DNA from: SZUA-36 sp963774415
GTDB taxonomy: Bacteria > Pseudomonadota > Gammaproteobacteria > Xanthomonadales > SZUA-36
Length of the DNA: 64,000 bases
Assembly (NCBI GenBank): GCA_963774415.1
Contig: CAVZEU010000001.1
Span: forward strand, 434,001 to 498,000
Direction of reading: 5' to 3'
Shown piece after piece: positions 16,781 to 24,927 of this stretch. The notes beneath the pieces are model-generated. The model was not told the DNA's origin. It ran no database searches and saw only the letters and a list, made by a program, of their open reading frames with translations. Positions within the stretch are counted from its first letter, which is position 1. Every line of letters begins with the position of its first letter. A program made the position numbers and the translations under genes.

Positions 16781-16795
16781 TGCACAGCGTTATGT
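16736..16795 (+). repeat. attC 6
   Basis: R'' is GCCCAAC (16736) and R' is GTTATGT (16789). It belongs to the class ending CCGCTGATG-CACAGCGTTA. The preceding gene reads through it. Confidence 0.88.
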
Positions 16796-16811
16796 ATGCA
16801 AGAGGGGGTTC

Positions 16812-17315
16812 ATGCGACATCAAAAGAGTCAATTGATCCTGGTTGTTATGACCATCCTCATGCTGACAACAAATGTAGTTGCAGATGTTGAGGCAGCAGG
16901 TCAGTGTGACGAGTCTGACATTAAGATTTCTAATAGCCTTCAGGTGAAATCAGTTTTTCTCTTTAGTAAGCTTTTAACGTTGCATTTCGACATTCCAGCA
17001 AGCGTGAATGGTTCCCCATTTCAAGTCGTCGAGCTCACCATTATCGGAGATGATGAAAAGACGCAGTTTTCGACACTTCTCTCCACTTTGGAGTTTAATG
17101 GAGAACTGGAAGCGGTTCTGTATGTTAGCCCTACCCGATATGAGGAGTATTCGCTTCATGCTCATTACTACGGGGCCAAGGGGTGCCCAACTTTGGCGGT
17201 GCTGGACTTGAAGGGAAACAAGAAAATTACAGATTACCTAGCATGTATTCGTAAAAATGGTTGGGCTAAGTGCAATCTGCCTGAGTCTGCATTGAAAGAT
17301 ACGACCGACAAATGA
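16812..17315 (+). CDS. Secreted hypothetical protein (cassette 7)
   Basis: The 167-residue protein starts at ATG 16812, preceded by AGAGGGGG. A signal peptide (SQLILVVMTILMLTTNVVA) precedes a small beta-rich domain with two cysteines (GQCDES, KGCPTL) that could form a disulfide. Longer upstream starts would run through attC 6 and are rejected. Function unknown. Confidence 0.65.
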   Translation: MRHQKSQLILVVMTILMLTTNVVADVEAAGQCDESDIKISNSLQVKSVFLFSKLLTLHFDIPASVNGSPFQVVELTIIGDDEKTQFSTLLSTLEFNGELEAVLYVSPTRYEEYSLHAHYYGAKGCPTLAVLDLKGNKKITDYLACIRKNGWAKCNLPESALKDTTDK

Positions 17316-17325
17316 TGTCATTGAT

Positions 17326-17382
17326 ACATAACAAGACATTGAAGCGGACGTCCAAAAACGCCGCTTAATTTAGACGTTATGT
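17326..17382 (+). repeat. attC 7
   Basis: R'' is ACATAAC (17326) and R' is GTTATGT (17376). Short class (GCTTAATTTAGACGTTA). Confidence 0.9.
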
Positions 17383-17387
17383 GACTT

Positions 17388-17672
17388 ATGAACCGAGACG
17401 AAGCTGAACAATTAAGTGTGCTTTACCTTCAGATCATCGCGAAGCTAAACCAAAGCGCAGAGTTTGTTCGGGACAAGGATACAAAAGAGAACTGGAAGAA
17501 TTATTGTCTAGCTGTAGGAAAGGCAATGGGTGCAATAATTTCGGGACTCGAAGAACCTTTATGGAAACGGTTCCCTGAGTTGGAGCCTGAGGAATTGGGC
17601 GGATCATATAAGATTGATCCAGCTATCCATGATCCAGTCTTTTACTGGCCTGCAGATGAAGAAAACACATAA
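17388..17672 (+). CDS. Hypothetical protein (cassette 8)
   Basis: This 94-residue acidic protein starts at ATG 17388, 12 bp into its cassette. An N-terminal helical half (AEQLSVLYLQIIAKLNQSAEF) precedes a proline-rich tail. I see no known motif. Confidence 0.6.
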   Translation: MNRDEAEQLSVLYLQIIAKLNQSAEFVRDKDTKENWKNYCLAVGKAMGAIISGLEEPLWKRFPELEPEELGGSYKIDPAIHDPVFYWPADEENT

Positions 17673-17759
17673 CAAATCATCCAACCGGACGCGGGAAAGT
17701 GTTTTAGCGCGTTTCGGCGGAAACGTCTACGTGCGCGCCGGTTAATTCAAACGTTAGCC
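17667..17759 (+). repeat. attC 8
   Basis: R'' is ACATAAC (17667) and R' is GTTAGCC (17753). Long form of the TTAATTCAAACGTTA class; its loop is nearly identical to attC 10 and attC 12. Confidence 0.92.
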
Positions 17760-17776
17760 ATCACAGGAATCTTGCC

Positions 17777-18484
17777 GTGCATCCTGCGTTACGAGAGCGC
17801 ATCGAAGGAATTCAAAGAATACTCATGGCCCACTACGCAGCTGGGTCGCGGCTTCCCAACGCTCTCATAGGGAGCGAGCGAGAGATTCTTGTGCGTGAGT
17901 TCCTTGCAAAGGTTCTTCCTCCGCCGTTCAGGTTCGGAACCGGCATGGTCATGGATTCCGAAGGAAGAATGTCCGGTCAACTCGACATTGTGGTGGAATT
18001 CCCATTTCTTCCGAGCTTTCCCACACCTGGGGCACCGGAGCGCGTCTACCTAGCGGATTCCGTAGCATTTGTAATTGAGGTCAAGTCAAACCTTTCAAGT
18101 CAATGGGGTGAAGTGAAGAGGACGGCGGCGCAAATGGCGCCGCTGCAAAGGAACTGGTCCGAACACTTGCATTTCGGTCCGCGCGGGTATCCTGAGGTCC
18201 CCGGCCCAAAGAGATCTCAAATTCCTTTCTTAGCTGTAGGTTTTCGAGGGTTTGCTAGCTCCAGCGCAATCTCCAGCAAGATTGCAGAGGCGCGTCCTAC
18301 TTCCCGCGTTCACTGTGCCGCGGTTATCGAGAATGGTTCTTACGCGAGCGACATGCAAGGAACCACTCCTGCCGCAGATGGAGTAGCCGGGTTGTTTGCG
18401 CTTTGCGTAGATGCAGCCTACCTCGCCAGAAACGTCCTAACCGCTCAGCCAGAACTCTCTGGCTATTTGCGCGATGATGGCTAA
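17777..18484 (+). CDS. DUF6602-like, possible PD-(D/E)xK nuclease-fold protein (cassette 9)
   Basis: The 235-residue protein starts at GTG 17777. The order GSEREILVREFLAKVLPP, GQLDIVVEFP and VAFVIEVKSNLSS gives E, D and ExK positions compatible with a PD-(D/E)xK nuclease fold, as in DUF6602 proteins. Members are often near defence genes, but catalytic activity is not shown. Sole gene in its cassette. Confidence 0.6.
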   Translation: MHPALRERIEGIQRILMAHYAAGSRLPNALIGSEREILVREFLAKVLPPPFRFGTGMVMDSEGRMSGQLDIVVEFPFLPSFPTPGAPERVYLADSVAFVIEVKSNLSSQWGEVKRTAAQMAPLQRNWSEHLHFGPRGYPEVPGPKRSQIPFLAVGFRGFASSSAISSKIAEARPTSRVHCAAVIENGSYASDMQGTTPAADGVAGLFALCVDAAYLARNVLTAQPELSGYLRDDG

Positions 18485-18550
18485 CATGGGGCTTAAGAGG
18501 GACCTTCGGGTCGCTACGCGCCCCAAAGGCCCCTTAGCTCAACGTTAGCT
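18479..18550 (+). repeat. attC 9
   Basis: R'' is GGCTAAC (18479) and R' is GTTAGCT (18544). An unusual arm (GGGGCTTAAG...CCCCTTAGCTC) makes it a distinct subtype. Confidence 0.85.
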
Positions 18551-18557
18551 GATAAGG

Positions 18558-18586
18558 GTGATAAAAGGCACACATTGTACTAAACT
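18558..18586 (+). promoter_or_regulatory. Promoter of the cassette 10 TA module
   Basis: The -10 box TAAACT (18581-18586) ends 7 bp before ATG 18593. The -35 (GTGATA, 17 bp upstream) is weak. The stretch AAAAGGCACACATTGTACTA resembles the cassette 21 promoter, which drives a homologous module. Confidence 0.5.
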
Positions 18587-18592
18587 TTGATT

Positions 18593-18871
18593 ATGAAGGT
18601 GATTGCGTGGAACTCTCGAAAGAACGAAGTCCTAAAGTCTGAGAGAGGGGTTTCGTTTGAAGACATCGTGTTCCACATGTGCGCCGACGACATCATCGAT
18701 ACTTTTGATCATCCGAACCAAGAGAAATATCCCGGCCAAAAGATTCACGCCATCGCCGTTGAGGACTATGTCTATCTGGTGCCATTTGTAGAATCAGAAG
18801 ATGAGGTCTTTCTGAAGACAATTATTCCGAGCCGAAAGGCGACGAAGCAATACCGAGGTAAAAATGAGTAA
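18593..18871 (+). CDS. BrnT-like toxin (cassette 10)
   Basis: The 92-residue protein (MKVIAWNSRKNEVLKSERGV) has the BrnT-type start W-N-x-x-K-N and the C-terminal ending FLKTIIPSRKATKQYRG, typical of this RelE-fold toxin group. It would be a ribonuclease, neutralised by the overlapping downstream gene. ATG 18593 is chosen because the -10 box lies 7 bp upstream. It shares about half its residues with the 27044 toxin. Confidence 0.75.
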   Translation: MKVIAWNSRKNEVLKSERGVSFEDIVFHMCADDIIDTFDHPNQEKYPGQKIHAIAVEDYVYLVPFVESEDEVFLKTIIPSRKATKQYRGKNE

Positions 18872-19139
18872 ATTGGACAAGGAAGAAAGGGAAATCGTGG
18901 AAGCGTTCGAGGCCGGGAAGCTCAAGCGTTCCAAAAGAGCATCCCAGATTCAAAAGCAGCACGCCGAATATGCCGAGGCCATGTTCCGGAAGGATGCGAG
19001 GATCAACATCAGGCTTTCGTCCAAGGACCTACGCGGCTTACAGAAACGCGCCCTGGCTGAAGGCATTCCTTATCAAACGCTCATCGCAAGCGTGCTGCAC
19101 AAGTACATCGAGGGCAGGCTGCGTGAGTCAGGCAGCTAA
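18864..19139 (+). CDS. BrnA/CopG-like antitoxin (cassette 10)
   Basis: This 91-residue protein overlaps the toxin gene by 8 bp. A charged helical N-terminus precedes a ribbon-helix-helix-like segment (ARINIRLSSKDLRGLQKRAL, GIPYQTLIASVLHKYI). It should bind the toxin and repress the module's promoter. The stop overlaps the attC. Confidence 0.75.
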   Translation: MSKLDKEEREIVEAFEAGKLKRSKRASQIQKQHAEYAEAMFRKDARINIRLSSKDLRGLQKRALAEGIPYQTLIASVLHKYIEGRLRESGS

Positions 19140-19226
19140 CAAATCATCAAACCGGAAGCGGGAAAGTGTGTTAGCGCGTTTCCGCGGAAACGTCTACACG
19201 CGCGCCGGTTAATTCAAACGTTATGC
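19134..19226 (+). repeat. attC 10
   Basis: R'' is AGCTAAC (19134) and R' is GTTATGC (19220). Long TTAATTCAAACGTTA class, close to attC 8 and 12. Confidence 0.92.
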
Positions 19227-19242
19227 GAATGGAGGTGATCCC

Positions 19243-20736
19243 CTGCTAGAACACAATTCCAATAGATTCCTAGCAATTCTACTCGCCTGCTGCTTGGTGA
19301 TCGGCTGCACGACGCAATCTCGTGCGAACAAATCCGAAGAGATCCTCGCGTTTGTGCACGTCACGGTCGTTCCGATGAACTCGGAGCGTGTCGTGACGGA
19401 TCACACTGTGATCGTGCGGGACGGCCGCATAGACGAGATAGTGCCCGCTTCGCAGGCTCACGTTCCGAAGAATGCAGTGACGATCGATGGTCGCGGCAAG
19501 TACCTCATGCCGGGCCTAGCCGATATGCACGTGCATCTGGACAGCGGGGCGCCAGGAATGCTCTCGGTGTTTCTCGCTAACGGCGTCACCACCGTTCGCA
19601 ACATGTGGGGTACTCCGAAAATTCTCGAGTGGCGCCAGCACGTCGAGAATGGCGACCTGCTGGGTCCCACGATCTATACGACCGGGCCTATTCTCGACGG
19701 TGATCCGCCCGCTTATCCGGGAAGCGCGGTCATCACGACGCCGGAGCAAGCAGTGCGGGAAGTTGCAGCCGAGAAACAGGCAGGCTACGACGGTGTTAAG
19801 GTGCTGGACAACCTGTTGCCCGATGTCTACGAGGCCGTGTTGCGGGCGGCGAAGGAACAGAGGCTTCCGGTTTACGGTCACGTGCCGTGGCGCGTCGGCA
19901 TGGAAAACGCCTTGGGCGGAGGCCAACGTTCCTTTGAGCACATGACGGACTGGATGCACGCGCTGCTGCCGAAGGACTCACCCGCCCGACGTACGCTCTT
20001 GGCCATCCTGGGGGGTGAGCAGCCGATGAACTTTCAGGGCTACATGGTCCAACCATTCCAGAGCGCCGACAAAGCGCGGATTCCCGAATTGGTGGCCCGG
20101 GCCGCCGCTGCCGGCGTGTGGTTTTGTCCCACGCTTGTCGCGTCACGGAGATTCACCTCCACGGCGGATGAGCTTCAGGCTTTGCGAAGCACGAACGCGA
20201 TGAAGTTCGTCGCTCCCTCGAACTGGGCCTACTGGGACGGGTTGGAAGCCGCTGTCACTTCGCAGCAGCCAGACTCTGCTGCCATGAAGGCCGGATTCAA
20301 CACCATGCTCGCATCGGTTAGAGCAATGCACGAGGCCGGGGTGGGTTTGCTCATCGGAACGGACACGCCGAATCCCTTCGTAGTTCCCGGGTTCTCCGTT
20401 CACGAGGAGCTGCAGAACTTTGTTGATGCCGGCCTCACACCCTATGAGGCCCTGAGAAGCGCGACGCGAGATGCAGCCGATTTCCTCGGCGCATCCGAGG
20501 AGTTTGGAACGGTTGCCGTAGGCCAGAGAGCTGACCTGATACTCGTTGAGGCGAATCCACTGGAGGACGTGGGGAACGTGGCCCGTCGCGTGGGCGTGAG
20601 TATCCGAGGTCGCTGGTTTTCGGAGAAGGACCTTCGAGTACTGCTCGACGAACTTGCCAAGAAATACGCCGAGGAGAAGCTCGAGTCGGAGGCCACACCC
20701 TCCCAAGAAGAAGCCGGTGGGGCACAGCCGGACTAG
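19243..20736 (+). CDS. Amidohydrolase-family lipoprotein (cassette 11)
   Basis: This 497-residue metal-dependent hydrolase has the blocks YLMPGLADMHVHLD (HxH), VKVLDN, VYGHVPW, FEHMTDW, LLIGTDTP and C-terminal GQRADLILVEANPLEDV, as in imidazolonepropionase-like amidohydrolases. No ATG is available: a strong GGAGG (19231) sits 7 nt before CTG 19243. That CTG start yields a signal peptide with the lipobox VIGC. GTG 19294 would cut the signal. At 1.6 kb it is an unusually large cassette and is GC-richer than its neighbours. Confidence 0.8.
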   Translation: MLEHNSNRFLAILLACCLVIGCTTQSRANKSEEILAFVHVTVVPMNSERVVTDHTVIVRDGRIDEIVPASQAHVPKNAVTIDGRGKYLMPGLADMHVHLDSGAPGMLSVFLANGVTTVRNMWGTPKILEWRQHVENGDLLGPTIYTTGPILDGDPPAYPGSAVITTPEQAVREVAAEKQAGYDGVKVLDNLLPDVYEAVLRAAKEQRLPVYGHVPWRVGMENALGGGQRSFEHMTDWMHALLPKDSPARRTLLAILGGEQPMNFQGYMVQPFQSADKARIPELVARAAAAGVWFCPTLVASRRFTSTADELQALRSTNAMKFVAPSNWAYWDGLEAAVTSQQPDSAAMKAGFNTMLASVRAMHEAGVGLLIGTDTPNPFVVPGFSVHEELQNFVDAGLTPYEALRSATRDAADFLGASEEFGTVAVGQRADLILVEANPLEDVGNVARRVGVSIRGRWFSEKDLRVLLDELAKKYAEEKLESEATPSQEEAGGAQPD

Positions 20737-20761
20737 CGATGCAGAGGATAGGTGAGTCATC

Positions 20762-20827
20762 GCATGACAAGCCGATGCACCTGACGGTCTGCTACGCAGC
20801 CCGCAGGTGATCGACATCGCGTTACAT
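20762..20827 (+). repeat. attC 11 (degenerate)
   Basis: R'' is GCATGAC (20762) and R' is GTTACAT (20821). The arms GCCGATG and CATCGCG-like ends are imperfect. Confidence 0.65.
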
Positions 20828-20848
20828 CTACTTCAACAGGAGGCAGGC

Positions 20849-21070
20849 ATGACTCTTATTGGATTAAAGCGATCCCTCTACACTTTGGCCGGCATGGTCT
20901 TTATTGTTGTGGCGGGGTTTCGAGTCTTGCTGGGACAAGAAGCAGTATCGGATGTGCTCTTTCCTGCAGTGATCGCCATTTTTCTGTTGGTGCTGTTGGC
21001 AACAGTTGTTGCTCGAGTCGAAGCTCGAATAGTCGAGGTGGAAAAGAAGGTGTGCGCCAGAGAGGGCTAA
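20849..21070 (+). CDS. Small two-helix membrane protein (cassette 12)
   Basis: This 73-residue protein starts at ATG 20849 with an AGGAGG site 5-10 nt upstream. Two hydrophobic segments (LYTLAGMVFIVVAGFRVLL and VLFPAVIAIFLLVLLATVV) are followed by a charged tail. Function unknown. Confidence 0.7.
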   Translation: MTLIGLKRSLYTLAGMVFIVVAGFRVLLGQEAVSDVLFPAVIAIFLLVLLATVVARVEARIVEVEKKVCAREG

Positions 21071-21086
21071 TCTGAGTGGTGCTGAG

Positions 21087-21179
21087 ATATAACAAATCAG
21101 TCAACCGGACGCGGGAAAGTGCCGTGGCGCGTTTCCGCGGAAACGTCGGCAAGCGCGCCGGTTAATTCAAACGTTAAGT
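21087..21179 (+). repeat. attC 12
   Basis: R'' is ATATAAC (21087) and R' is GTTAAGT (21173). Long TTAATTCAAACGTTA class, a sibling of attC 8 and 10. Confidence 0.92.
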
Positions 21180-21234
21180 TTGCTTTTCAGTCTCCGTGGT
21201 AAAATATAAAAAAGGGAATAAGTGGTAAATACAA

Positions 21235-21423
21235 ATGAGTACTGTCAAAACAGAGGTTGCATCGATGTTGGAGTCGCTACCTGACGATGCGAGTCTCGAA
21301 GATATTCAGTACCACCTTTACGTTCTCGAAAAGGTGAAGAGGGGGGTAGAGCGTGCCGATCGTGAGGGTGTAATTGAGCACCGCGAGGTCAAAACACGCC
21401 TGGGTAAATGGCTAGAAGACTAG
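21235..21423 (+). CDS. Antitoxin of ParE/RelE module (cassette 13)
   Basis: This 62-residue acidic protein lies directly upstream of, and overlaps by 16 bp, a ParE-like toxin gene. The pattern SLPDDASLEDIQYHLYVLEKV ... EVKTRLGKWLE is typical of small antitoxins paired with ParE. TTGCTT at 21180 and TAAAAT at 21200 may be promoter boxes. Confidence 0.75.
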   Translation: MSTVKTEVASMLESLPDDASLEDIQYHLYVLEKVKRGVERADREGVIEHREVKTRLGKWLED

Positions 21424-21719
21424 TTTGGTCCCCTGAGGCAGTCGAGGATGTTGAGGCAATAGCTGACTATATTTCACGTGATTCTGAATACTACGCGCGC
21501 ACCGTGGTTTCCCGGATCATCGTTACCGCCGAGTCTATTCCAGAAAATCCCGAACTGGGAAGAATCGTACCAGAAATTGCAGCCAATGATTTCCGGGAGC
21601 GATTTGTACACAGATATCGAGTCATCTATCGCATTGGACCGGAGCGAATTTTGCTCACGGCGATTATTCATGGCAGTAGGCTGCTTGAGTCTCTGATCGA
21701 TCGGATCGAAGGTGCATAA
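21408..21719 (+). CDS. parE: ParE/RelE-family toxin (cassette 13)
   Basis: The 103-residue protein has the ParE start VWSPEAVEDVEAIADYISRDS and the C-terminal core FRERFVHRYRVIYRIGPERILLTAIIHGSRLL. Family members poison DNA gyrase (ParE) or cleave mRNA (RelE); the two cannot be told apart here. Translationally coupled to the antitoxin. Confidence 0.88.
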   Translation: MARRLVWSPEAVEDVEAIADYISRDSEYYARTVVSRIIVTAESIPENPELGRIVPEIAANDFRERFVHRYRVIYRIGPERILLTAIIHGSRLLESLIDRIEGA

Positions 21720-21722
21720 GAA

Positions 21723-21809
21723 ACTCAACAACGCGTTAAAGTTCGTTCCGCCGGCAAGCCGACTCTACCGGACCTGGCTCTGCCAGGCCGCTTAACTAAA
21801 ACGTTATGC
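21723..21809 (+). repeat. attC 13
   Basis: R'' is ACTCAAC (21723) and R' is GTTATGC (21803). Class with CTTAACTAAAACGTTA and inner GCCTGGCTC/TGCCAGGC. Confidence 0.92.
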
Positions 21810-21825
21810 ACCTAAAAGATAAAAG

Positions 21826-22605
21826 ATGAACACACTGCTTCTTGCTGCAATCGTTATCGTTGGGGTCGTTCTCTTTCTCGCACTAGCAAGAGGCACGGGC
21901 GGGTCCAGCGAATTTCCATATCAGTTGTCAAAATACCTTTTGTCGAAGGCGGAAAGGTCATTTTATGGCGTGCTTGTTCAAGCCATTGGCAGCTCGGGCC
22001 TGGTTTTTTCCAAGGTTCGGCTTGCTGACGTCATCGCCCCGAAAAAGGGGCTAAACCGCTCTGACTGGCAACGGGCATTTAACGCCATTTCGTCAAAACA
22101 CCTGGATTTTTTGGTCTGTGATCCCGGTGATTGCTCAATCAAGCTTGCAATAGAGCTGGATGATTCAAGCCACGGATCAGCTAAGGCTCAGAAAAGGGAC
22201 AATCTTCTCAACGGAGCTTGTGCATCTGCTGGATTGCCGTTGCTTCGCATCAAAGCAGCAAGGTCGTATGTGGTCGCCGATATGCAACGCTTGGTTCAAG
22301 AAGCAATTTCACCTCCCCAAGAATCACTCGCGGAGCCAGTTCAGCCTGTCGTTTCAGGACAGGAACCGGTTGCGATGCCAGAACAAGAGTTGAAACCTCA
22401 AATAGATTCCGAGTCGGATCCTGCGCCTGAGGAACGGCCAATTGCTTCTGTGCCTACAGAGCCAGCACTAGCATCACCGGCATGCCCAAAGTGTGGGGAA
22501 CCCATGCTTCTGAGGACGGCTAAGTCTGGTGCCAATGCTGGCCAAGAGTTTTGGGGGTGCAGCGCTTTTCCAAAGTGTCGTGCCGTGGTGAAGGCCGGTG
22601 CATAA
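21826..22605 (+). CDS. DUF2726 nuclease-like protein with C-terminal C4 zinc finger (cassette 14)
   Basis: The 259-residue protein has an N-terminal membrane helix (LLLAAIVIVGVVLFLALA). A DUF2726 domain follows (SKHLDFLVCDPGD, IELDDSSHGS, RDNLLNGACASAGLPLLRIKA), with D, E and H/R positions of a PD-(D/E)xK-like fold. A Pro/Glu-rich linker leads to a topoisomerase-type zinc finger (CPKCGEPMLLR ... FWGCSAFPKC). It is probably membrane-tethered and nucleic-acid binding. The partner is unknown. Confidence 0.8.
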   Translation: MNTLLLAAIVIVGVVLFLALARGTGGSSEFPYQLSKYLLSKAERSFYGVLVQAIGSSGLVFSKVRLADVIAPKKGLNRSDWQRAFNAISSKHLDFLVCDPGDCSIKLAIELDDSSHGSAKAQKRDNLLNGACASAGLPLLRIKAARSYVVADMQRLVQEAISPPQESLAEPVQPVVSGQEPVAMPEQELKPQIDSESDPAPEERPIASVPTEPALASPACPKCGEPMLLRTAKSGANAGQEFWGCSAFPKCRAVVKAGA

Positions 22606-22698
22606 CAAATCGTTGCACCGGACATTTGACCCGCTGCCCACTTTTGCTCCCGCAAAAGCAGGTATCGCCTCAAATGCCAGTGAACTCGAACGTTAGGC
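22600..22698 (+). repeat. attC 14
   Basis: R'' is GCATAAC (22600) and R' is GTTAGGC (22692). Inner CTTTTGCTCCCGCAAAAG stem; about 99 bp. Confidence 0.88.
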
Positions 22699-22799
22699 AT
22701 CGGGATAGCGCCCAGTAGCAAATTTTCACGATTGGCTTGTCGATTTGCTCTCTCACCACTCGACTATTCGGTGATACTGTGTAATTAACCAGGAAGAAT

Positions 22800-23471
22800 A
22801 TGTTGACCCCCATCATAACTGCCTTTGAACAGTCACCGGATCGAGGCCAAGGGCTGGCGCGTGACATGCGGGTGCGCTGGGCGCTTGAAGAAGTAGGCCA
22901 ACCTTACAAGGTTCGCCTTGTTTCGTTTCGTGAGATGAAGGGGCCCGCACATCTGGCACTTCATCCTTTCGGCCAAATTCCGACCTATGAGGAAGAGAAT
23001 TTAACCCTGTTCGAGTCGGGGGCGATCGTATTTCACATCGCGGAGCACCATGCGGGCCTGTTGTCGAACGATTCCAATTCTCGTGCACGCGCAATCATGT
23101 GGATATTTGCTGCAGTCAATACAGTGGAACCGCCGATCTTCGAACTCGTAAATGCCAAACTGTTGGAGGGAGAAAAACCCTGGAGTCAGGAACGCCAGCC
23201 TTTGGTCGAAGAGCGTGTCCGAGATCGGTTGAAGCAACTTTCTGCGTGTCTTGACAATATTGACTGGCTCGATGGTGAGTTTAGCGCGGGCGACTTGATG
23301 ATGGTGTCGGTGCTGCTCCGACTGAAATCATCGGGCATTCTGGACGAATACCCAAACCTTTCCGCCTATGTCGCCCGTGGCGAATCGCGGCCTGCCTACA
23401 AGAGGGCTTTCGATGCTCAATTGGCGGTTTTCACTGGCAAGCGGCCCGGCTGGAAGGAAAGAGATGCCTAA
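22800..23471 (+). CDS. Glutathione S-transferase family protein (cassette 15)
   Basis: This 223-residue cytosolic protein has a thioredoxin-like N-domain (VRWALEEVGQPYKVRLVSFR ... HPFGQIPTYEEENLTLFESGAI, with the Pro-Thr cis-proline and ES glutathione contact). An all-helical C-domain follows. It likely conjugates glutathione to electrophiles. About 100 bp of AT-rich leader precedes ATG 22800, with AGGAAG as ribosome site. Confidence 0.9.
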   Translation: MLTPIITAFEQSPDRGQGLARDMRVRWALEEVGQPYKVRLVSFREMKGPAHLALHPFGQIPTYEEENLTLFESGAIVFHIAEHHAGLLSNDSNSRARAIMWIFAAVNTVEPPIFELVNAKLLEGEKPWSQERQPLVEERVRDRLKQLSACLDNIDWLDGEFSAGDLMMVSVLLRLKSSGILDEYPNLSAYVARGESRPAYKRAFDAQLAVFTGKRPGWKERDA

Positions 23472-23537
23472 CAAATCGCTGCACCGGACGCCAACCCGCT
23501 GCTCGGGATTGTCGCCGTTGAGCTCAAGTCGTTAGGA
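23466..23537 (+). repeat. attC 15
   Basis: R'' is GCCTAAC (23466) and R' is GTTAGGA (23531). Ends TTGAGCTCAAGTCGTTAGG. Confidence 0.88.
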
Positions 23538-23544
23538 GTTGCCG

Positions 23545-24129
23545 ATGGCACTTGAGCTTTTGACCGCAGCACTTGTGATCATCACTGGCTTTTACGCCTG
23601 GTCAACGTTTCGGATTTTGCAAGCGAATGAGGCCATGGCCAATTACATGCGGGATCAAGCGGAGGCTTTCTCTCGCCCGTACGTTTCTGCTTCAATTTTT
23701 GTAGAACCGGATAACCCCATTTTCTATCTGAAGATCGCAAACAGCGGAAGGTCAACGGCCCTAGATCTTCAGCTAGAAATGGATCGGTCATTCCAGCAGT
23801 TCGGGCAAGCTGGAAGCCAAAAAGACATTTCTAAATTTCCAGCCTTTCAAAACAAGATCGAATCTTTCCCTCCAGGTGCGGAGTTGATATTTGCTCTAGC
23901 CCAAGGATTTAAGGTATTTGAAAATGATGAGGAAAGTGAAGGGCTGCCGTGGAAGTTTCTAATAACTGCCAAGTATGGATTTGGCGGCAATCGTATGAAA
24001 GAACGGCATCTAATAGATCTGTCTGGTTACAGAAGCTCAGGCATCCCACAGGATCCAGTCGTACGCAAACTGAAAGACATCAACGAATCTCTGAAAGAAA
24101 TTAGCAAGCACCAAGATGGCAACTCCTAA
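23545..24129 (+). CDS. Membrane-anchored hypothetical protein (cassette 16)
   Basis: The 194-residue protein has one N-terminal membrane helix (LELLTAALVIITGFYAWSTF), a short coiled stretch (ILQANEAMANYMRDQAEAF) and a beta-rich exposed domain. ATG 23545 is favoured because the AGGAG ribosome site (23534-23538) is formed by the attC core GTTAGGAG. Function unknown. Confidence 0.7.
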   Translation: MALELLTAALVIITGFYAWSTFRILQANEAMANYMRDQAEAFSRPYVSASIFVEPDNPIFYLKIANSGRSTALDLQLEMDRSFQQFGQAGSQKDISKFPAFQNKIESFPPGAELIFALAQGFKVFENDEESEGLPWKFLITAKYGFGGNRMKERHLIDLSGYRSSGIPQDPVVRKLKDINESLKEISKHQDGNS

Positions 24130-24185
24130 CAAATCATTAAAGCGGCCGCCGCCGATGGCGGCGCCGGTTAATTCAAACGTTAGGG
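24124..24185 (+). repeat. attC 16
   Basis: R'' is TCCTAAC (24124) and R' is GTTAGGG (24179). Short TTAATTCAAACGTTA class with a GCCGCCG/CGGCGGC stem. Confidence 0.92.
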
Positions 24186-24189
24186 CTAT

Positions 24190-24927
24190 GTGACGTTCAT
24201 GGTTATCGAAGAGCTAAGAGAATATGTTTTTGCGCTGTTTCTTGGTGAAGAGGAAACCGAGGGCCAAGTAGAAAGGGAATCATTGGAATTTCTGGGTACC
24301 GCTTTCTTTGTTTCAAAAAGAGGAGATGCTGTTACTGCTGCACACATTATCCCGAGCAGAAAAGACTTGGGTGACTCTCAGTCTCTCTATGGCGTACTTT
24401 TTCGAAATGGGAAGGAAGAGATCTTTAAGGTAACAATGGCTGCCAAATTCGAGAAAAGTGATTTTGCGATTTTTAAGCTTGGTATAAATGACACACCCCA
24501 TTTTGAAACAAGCTTCGATGAACCCCTAATGGGAACTGATGTTATTTCTCTCGGAGTTACAGAACATGATGTTCACGGTCAAGGTAAAGAGCTTCGAATG
24601 CTGAAGGGTCACATGACGATGTCCATATCTCGAGGGGTAGGTGAGCTTAATTTTTCCATTCCAAGAGGAATGAGTGGCGGCCCGGTTCTTTCAGGGGATA
24701 AGTGTATTGGCTTTATGTTGGGAAGCCTAAAGTCAGAATCATTGATTGAGCGAGAGGAAGAAATCACAGAAATAACTGATTCACTAGAAAAGATCACTTT
24801 TGTAGAATCGAAAGAGATTTCACATTACGGATTTTTTAGGCCTTTCTCTGTTTATAAAGGACACAAAAGTGAGTTGTTTGAAGACAGGTCATTAGATGAA
24901 CTTATCCAGGCACAAAATCGGCCCTAA
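24190..24927 (+). CDS. Trypsin-fold serine protease-like protein (cassette 17)
   Basis: The 245-residue protein starts at GTG 24190 (ATG 24199 is an alternative). The chymotrypsin triad can be read as H52 (AVTAAHIIPS), D91 (EKSDFAIFKLG) and S162 (PRGMSGGPVLS). There is no signal peptide, so it would act in the cytoplasm, like trypsin modules found in bacterial conflict systems. No partner gene is in the cassette. AT-rich relative to the chromosome. Confidence 0.75.
   Translation: MTFMVIEELREYVFALFLGEEETEGQVERESLEFLGTAFFVSKRGDAVTAAHIIPSRKDLGDSQSLYGVLFRNGKEEIFKVTMAAKFEKSDFAIFKLGINDTPHFETSFDEPLMGTDVISLGVTEHDVHGQGKELRMLKGHMTMSISRGVGELNFSIPRGMSGGPVLSGDKCIGFMLGSLKSESLIEREEEITEITDSLEKITFVESKEISHYGFFRPFSVYKGHKSELFEDRSLDELIQAQNRP

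Noticed and set aside
16596..16811. Longer start for the cassette 7 secreted protein
   Set aside because: It would read through attC 6 and precede a clear signal peptide starting at ATG 16812 with its own ribosome site.
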